DNA of 15,872 nucleotides from JACJYE01 sp964432875 (GTDB lineage: Bacteria; Bacteroidota; Bacteroidia; Chitinophagales; Saprospiraceae). A program made the position numbers and the translations under genes. Positions 15,144 to 15,872 of the stretch are shown here, in pieces. Under the pieces are notes generated by a model. It had not been told where the DNA came from. It made no database searches and worked only from the letters and a program-made list of their open reading frames with translations. Location of the stretch: contig CAYSPJ010000115.1 of the NCBI GenBank assembly GCA_964432875.1, forward strand, positions 1 to 15,872. Direction: 5' to 3'. The first letter of the stretch is position 1; each line of letters starts with the position of its first letter.

Positions 15144-15197
15144 TAGTTGGCAGTTGGCAGTTGGCGGTTGGCAGTTGGCAGTTGGTAGTTGGCAGTT

Positions 15198-15241
15198 GGA
15201 GCGGAGCGACATCCCGGAGGAGCGCAGCGAGAGCGGGATGG
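15198..15241. repeat. Interrupter copy B of the array
   Basis: Differs from copy A by two substitutions (GCGGAGCG for GCGAAGCG and CGGAGGAG for CGGACGAG). Both 7-bp arms are kept. Confidence 0.88.
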
Positions 15242-15302
15242 CAGTTGGCAGTAGGTAGTAGGCAGTTGGCAGAAGGCAGTAGGCAGTTGGCAGTTGGCAG
15301 TT

Positions 15303-15346
15303 GGAGCGGAGCGACATCCCGGACGAGCGCAGCGAGAGCGGGAAGG
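15303..15346. repeat. Interrupter copy C of the array
   Basis: Shares GCGGAGCG with copy B and CGGACGAG with copy A. The right arm ends GGGAAGG, which breaks one pair of the terminal hairpin. Confidence 0.88.
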
Positions 15347-15379
15347 CAGTAGGCAGTTGGCGGTAGGCAGTTGGCAGTA

Positions 15380-15422
15380 GGAGTGCAGCGGCGTCCTGTC
15401 CGAACGAAGTGAGGCGAGAAGG
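15380..15422. repeat. Degenerate interrupter copy D
   Basis: Same position relative to its flanking heptads but one base shorter and strongly diverged: GGAGTGCAGCGGCGTCCTGT, then CCGAACGAAGTGAGGCGAG. The GAGCGCAGCGAG core has become GAACGAAGTGAG, and the hairpin arms no longer pair. Confidence 0.7.
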
Positions 15423-15533
15423 CAGTATGCAGTGGGCAGTTGCGAGCAGGGGGAGGAGCAAAATACGCATAAGGCAGGGTTTTCAAGGTTATTAGAATCA
15501 GGTAAAAGGTCGGCTTTCCATAGCATACCGGGC

Positions 15534-15578
15534 GCCCCTGGCTTTTCTGTGGCCTCGCCCCCCCGCCACGCCTGGGGC
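15534..15578. repeat. Nested GC-rich hairpin, possible bidirectional terminator
   Basis: Outer arms GCCCCTGGC (15534-15542) and GCCTGGGGC (15570-15578) pair except for a central T-T. Inner arms GTGGC (15549-15553) and GCCAC (15565-15569) pair perfectly around a C-rich loop. There is a 6-nt bulge on the left side and none on the right. No T-run follows on either strand, so a terminator role is uncertain. Confidence 0.45.
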
Positions 15579-15591
15579 AAAGCGCCTTCCG

Positions 15592-15607
15592 GGCTGCCGC
15601 AGCAGCC
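15592..15607. repeat. Short perfect hairpin
   Basis: GGCTGC-CGCA-GCAGCC: a 6-bp GC-rich stem with a 4-nt loop, extendable by a G-T pair. Followed by TTAGTCT, so a weak terminator at best. Confidence 0.4.
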
Positions 15608-15647
15608 TTAGTCTCCGCATGTTTTGTGTTTAATCTCCGCCAGTTTC

Positions 15648-15668
15648 AGGCTTGAGGCAGCAAGCTTT
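15648..15668. repeat. Short hairpin followed by TTT
   Basis: AGGCTTG (15648-15654) pairs with CAAGCTT (15661-15667), one G-T pair included, around AGGCAG. It is followed by only a short T-rich stretch. Confidence 0.35.
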
Positions 15669-15697
15669 AGTTGCAAGCCGCAATCTATAAGCTGGCA

Positions 15698-15715
15698 CCC
15701 GAGCTTAGCCGAGGG
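15698..15715. repeat. Short imperfect palindrome resembling the interrupter core
   Basis: CCCGAGCTTAGCCGAGGG: CCC/GGG ends with an imperfect centre. CGAGC-2-AGC-(C)-GAG recalls CGAGCGCAGCGAG inside the array interrupters. It also resembles short CCCGAGC...GAGGG intergenic elements I recall from many bacterial genomes. Short and so weak. Confidence 0.3.
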
Positions 15716-15767
15716 ACAGGCCGCGGGCTTCAATCCGACCATCATTATACTTTTATGAGCAGAGCGC

Positions 15768-15815
15768 AGGGCCGCGTACGCTATCGCGTTAGAGCTTTCC
15801 GCTTTACGCTGCCCT
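15768..15815. repeat. Imperfect inverted repeat at the 3' end of the right-edge gene
   Basis: AGGGCCGCGTACGC (15768-15781) and GCTTTACGCTGCCCT (15801-15815) pair as AGGGC, GCGTA and GC blocks with single mismatches or bulges. On the minus strand the hairpin starts at the last base of the TGA stop codon. It may act as a terminator or mRNA-end stabiliser, but there is no U-run. Confidence 0.42.
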
Positions 15816-15872
15816 CACTCCGGCGGGTCGGCCATGATGTGGGCGATATCGCGCAGGGCCATCCACCACTGT
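15815..15872 (-). CDS. C-terminal end of an unidentified protein (partial)
   Basis: The minus strand reads in from the right edge as QWWMALRDIAHIMADPPE and then TGA at 15817-15815. Eighteen codons are visible, too few to recognise a family. The composition (paired Trp, an amphipathic helix-like ALRDIAHIM, then a Pro-Pro-Glu end) looks like a genuine C-terminus rather than random translation, and the codons are GC-rich at third positions, as in the neighbouring genes. The gene would be convergent with the DsbD homologue. No function can be given. Confidence 0.42.
   Translation of the reverse strand, partial: QWWMALRDIAHIMADPPE

Larger units (their letters stand above)
15084..15446. repeat. 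Composite heptad array with 42-bp interrupters
   Basis: About 27 copies of a 7-nt unit, mostly TTGGCAG or TAGGCAG with variants such as TTGGTAG, TTGGCGG and AAGGCAG. They are grouped as 2, 8, 9, 5 and 3 full units around four copies of a longer element. The first three interrupters each displace the heptads by exactly 42 bp (6 x 7), so one 7-nt register holds from 15084 to 15378; the fourth is 41 bp and shifts it by one. Interrupter starts are 98, 105 and 77 bp apart, all multiples of 7. The array begins 13 bp after the DsbD stop. Long open frames on both strands here are a by-product: a 7-nt unit read in triplets repeats every 21 nt, giving 7-residue LPTANCQ-type repeats. No known function. 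Confidence 0.9.
15447..15814. other. Gene-free convergent intergenic region
   Basis: Between the repeat array and the right-edge minus-strand gene I see no convincing coding sequence on either strand. The region holds several hairpins and short repeats listed separately, plus TCTCCGC twice (about 15612 and 15634). Its position between a plus-strand gene and a minus-strand gene fits a shared 3' end region. Confidence 0.6.

Noticed and set aside
15098..15352. Plus-strand open frame over the repeat units
   Set aside because: Same cause: repeat translation, low complexity, inside the array.
15084..15446. CRISPR array
   Set aside because: The short unit is only 7 nt and directly tandem, and the longer units are similar to each other rather than unique spacers. 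No cas genes are present.
14420..15580. Long minus-strand open frames across the array with repeated LPTANCQ-like peptides
   Set aside because: They arise from the 7-nt repeat, which is open in all frames on both strands, and they overlap the clear end of the DsbD homologue. No start context or family resemblance.

Overview
The window looks like a chromosomal segment of a Bacteroidota bacterium, most likely of the Saprospirales/Lewinella type. It carries a full-length SprA, the giant outer-membrane translocon found in Bacteroidota with type IX secretion. Its promoter-like sites fit the Bacteroidota TTTG ~20 bp TAnnTTTG pattern rather than sigma70, start codons lack strong Shine-Dalgarno sequences, and the thiol-reductase sequences are of Bacteroidota type. 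The lineage assignment is inference. No rRNA, tRNA, CRISPR array, transposase or phage gene was seen.

Layout. A POT/PTR-family peptide transporter gene on the minus strand (3-1562) diverges from ruvA (1764-2354, plus). Next comes sprA (2576-10063), which fills almost half the window and ends in a clear intrinsic terminator (10089-10129). A PLP enzyme of the dialkylglycine decarboxylase / class III aminotransferase type follows (10303-11652). Two thiol-reduction genes come after it: a small secreted DsbD-alpha-type protein (11861-12313), preceded by the best promoter match in the window, and an 861-residue DsbD homologue (12485-15070). The large protein has two tandem alpha domains, a membrane domain and a C-terminal thioredoxin domain. 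The last ~800 bp has no complete gene. It holds a composite repeat array (15084-15446), several GC-rich hairpins, and at the right edge the last 18 codons of a probable minus-strand gene (15815-15872).

How the genes relate. RuvA is housekeeping (Holliday junction branch migration), and SprA is the exit pore for T9SS cargo. The two thiol genes should form one electron-export pathway: cytoplasmic thioredoxin to the DsbD membrane domain to periplasmic acceptors. The pair carries three alpha domains in total. The transporter and the PLP enzyme have no evident functional link to the rest.

Most worth a second look: (1) the array, in which ~27 copies of a 7-nt unit (TTGGCAG/TAGGCAG) and 42-bp interrupters keep one 7-nt register, with an apparent vestige 3.4 kb away at the stop codon of the PLP-enzyme gene; (2) the three alpha domains around one DsbD; (3) loss of the second Glu and the Arg of the ExxER motif in an otherwise well-conserved POT transporter; (4) the PLP enzyme, which keeps the catalytic Lys, Gln and Arg of dialkylglycine decarboxylase but changes Ser215 and Met141 and has a four-cysteine insert. 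No wholly new multi-gene system is evident.
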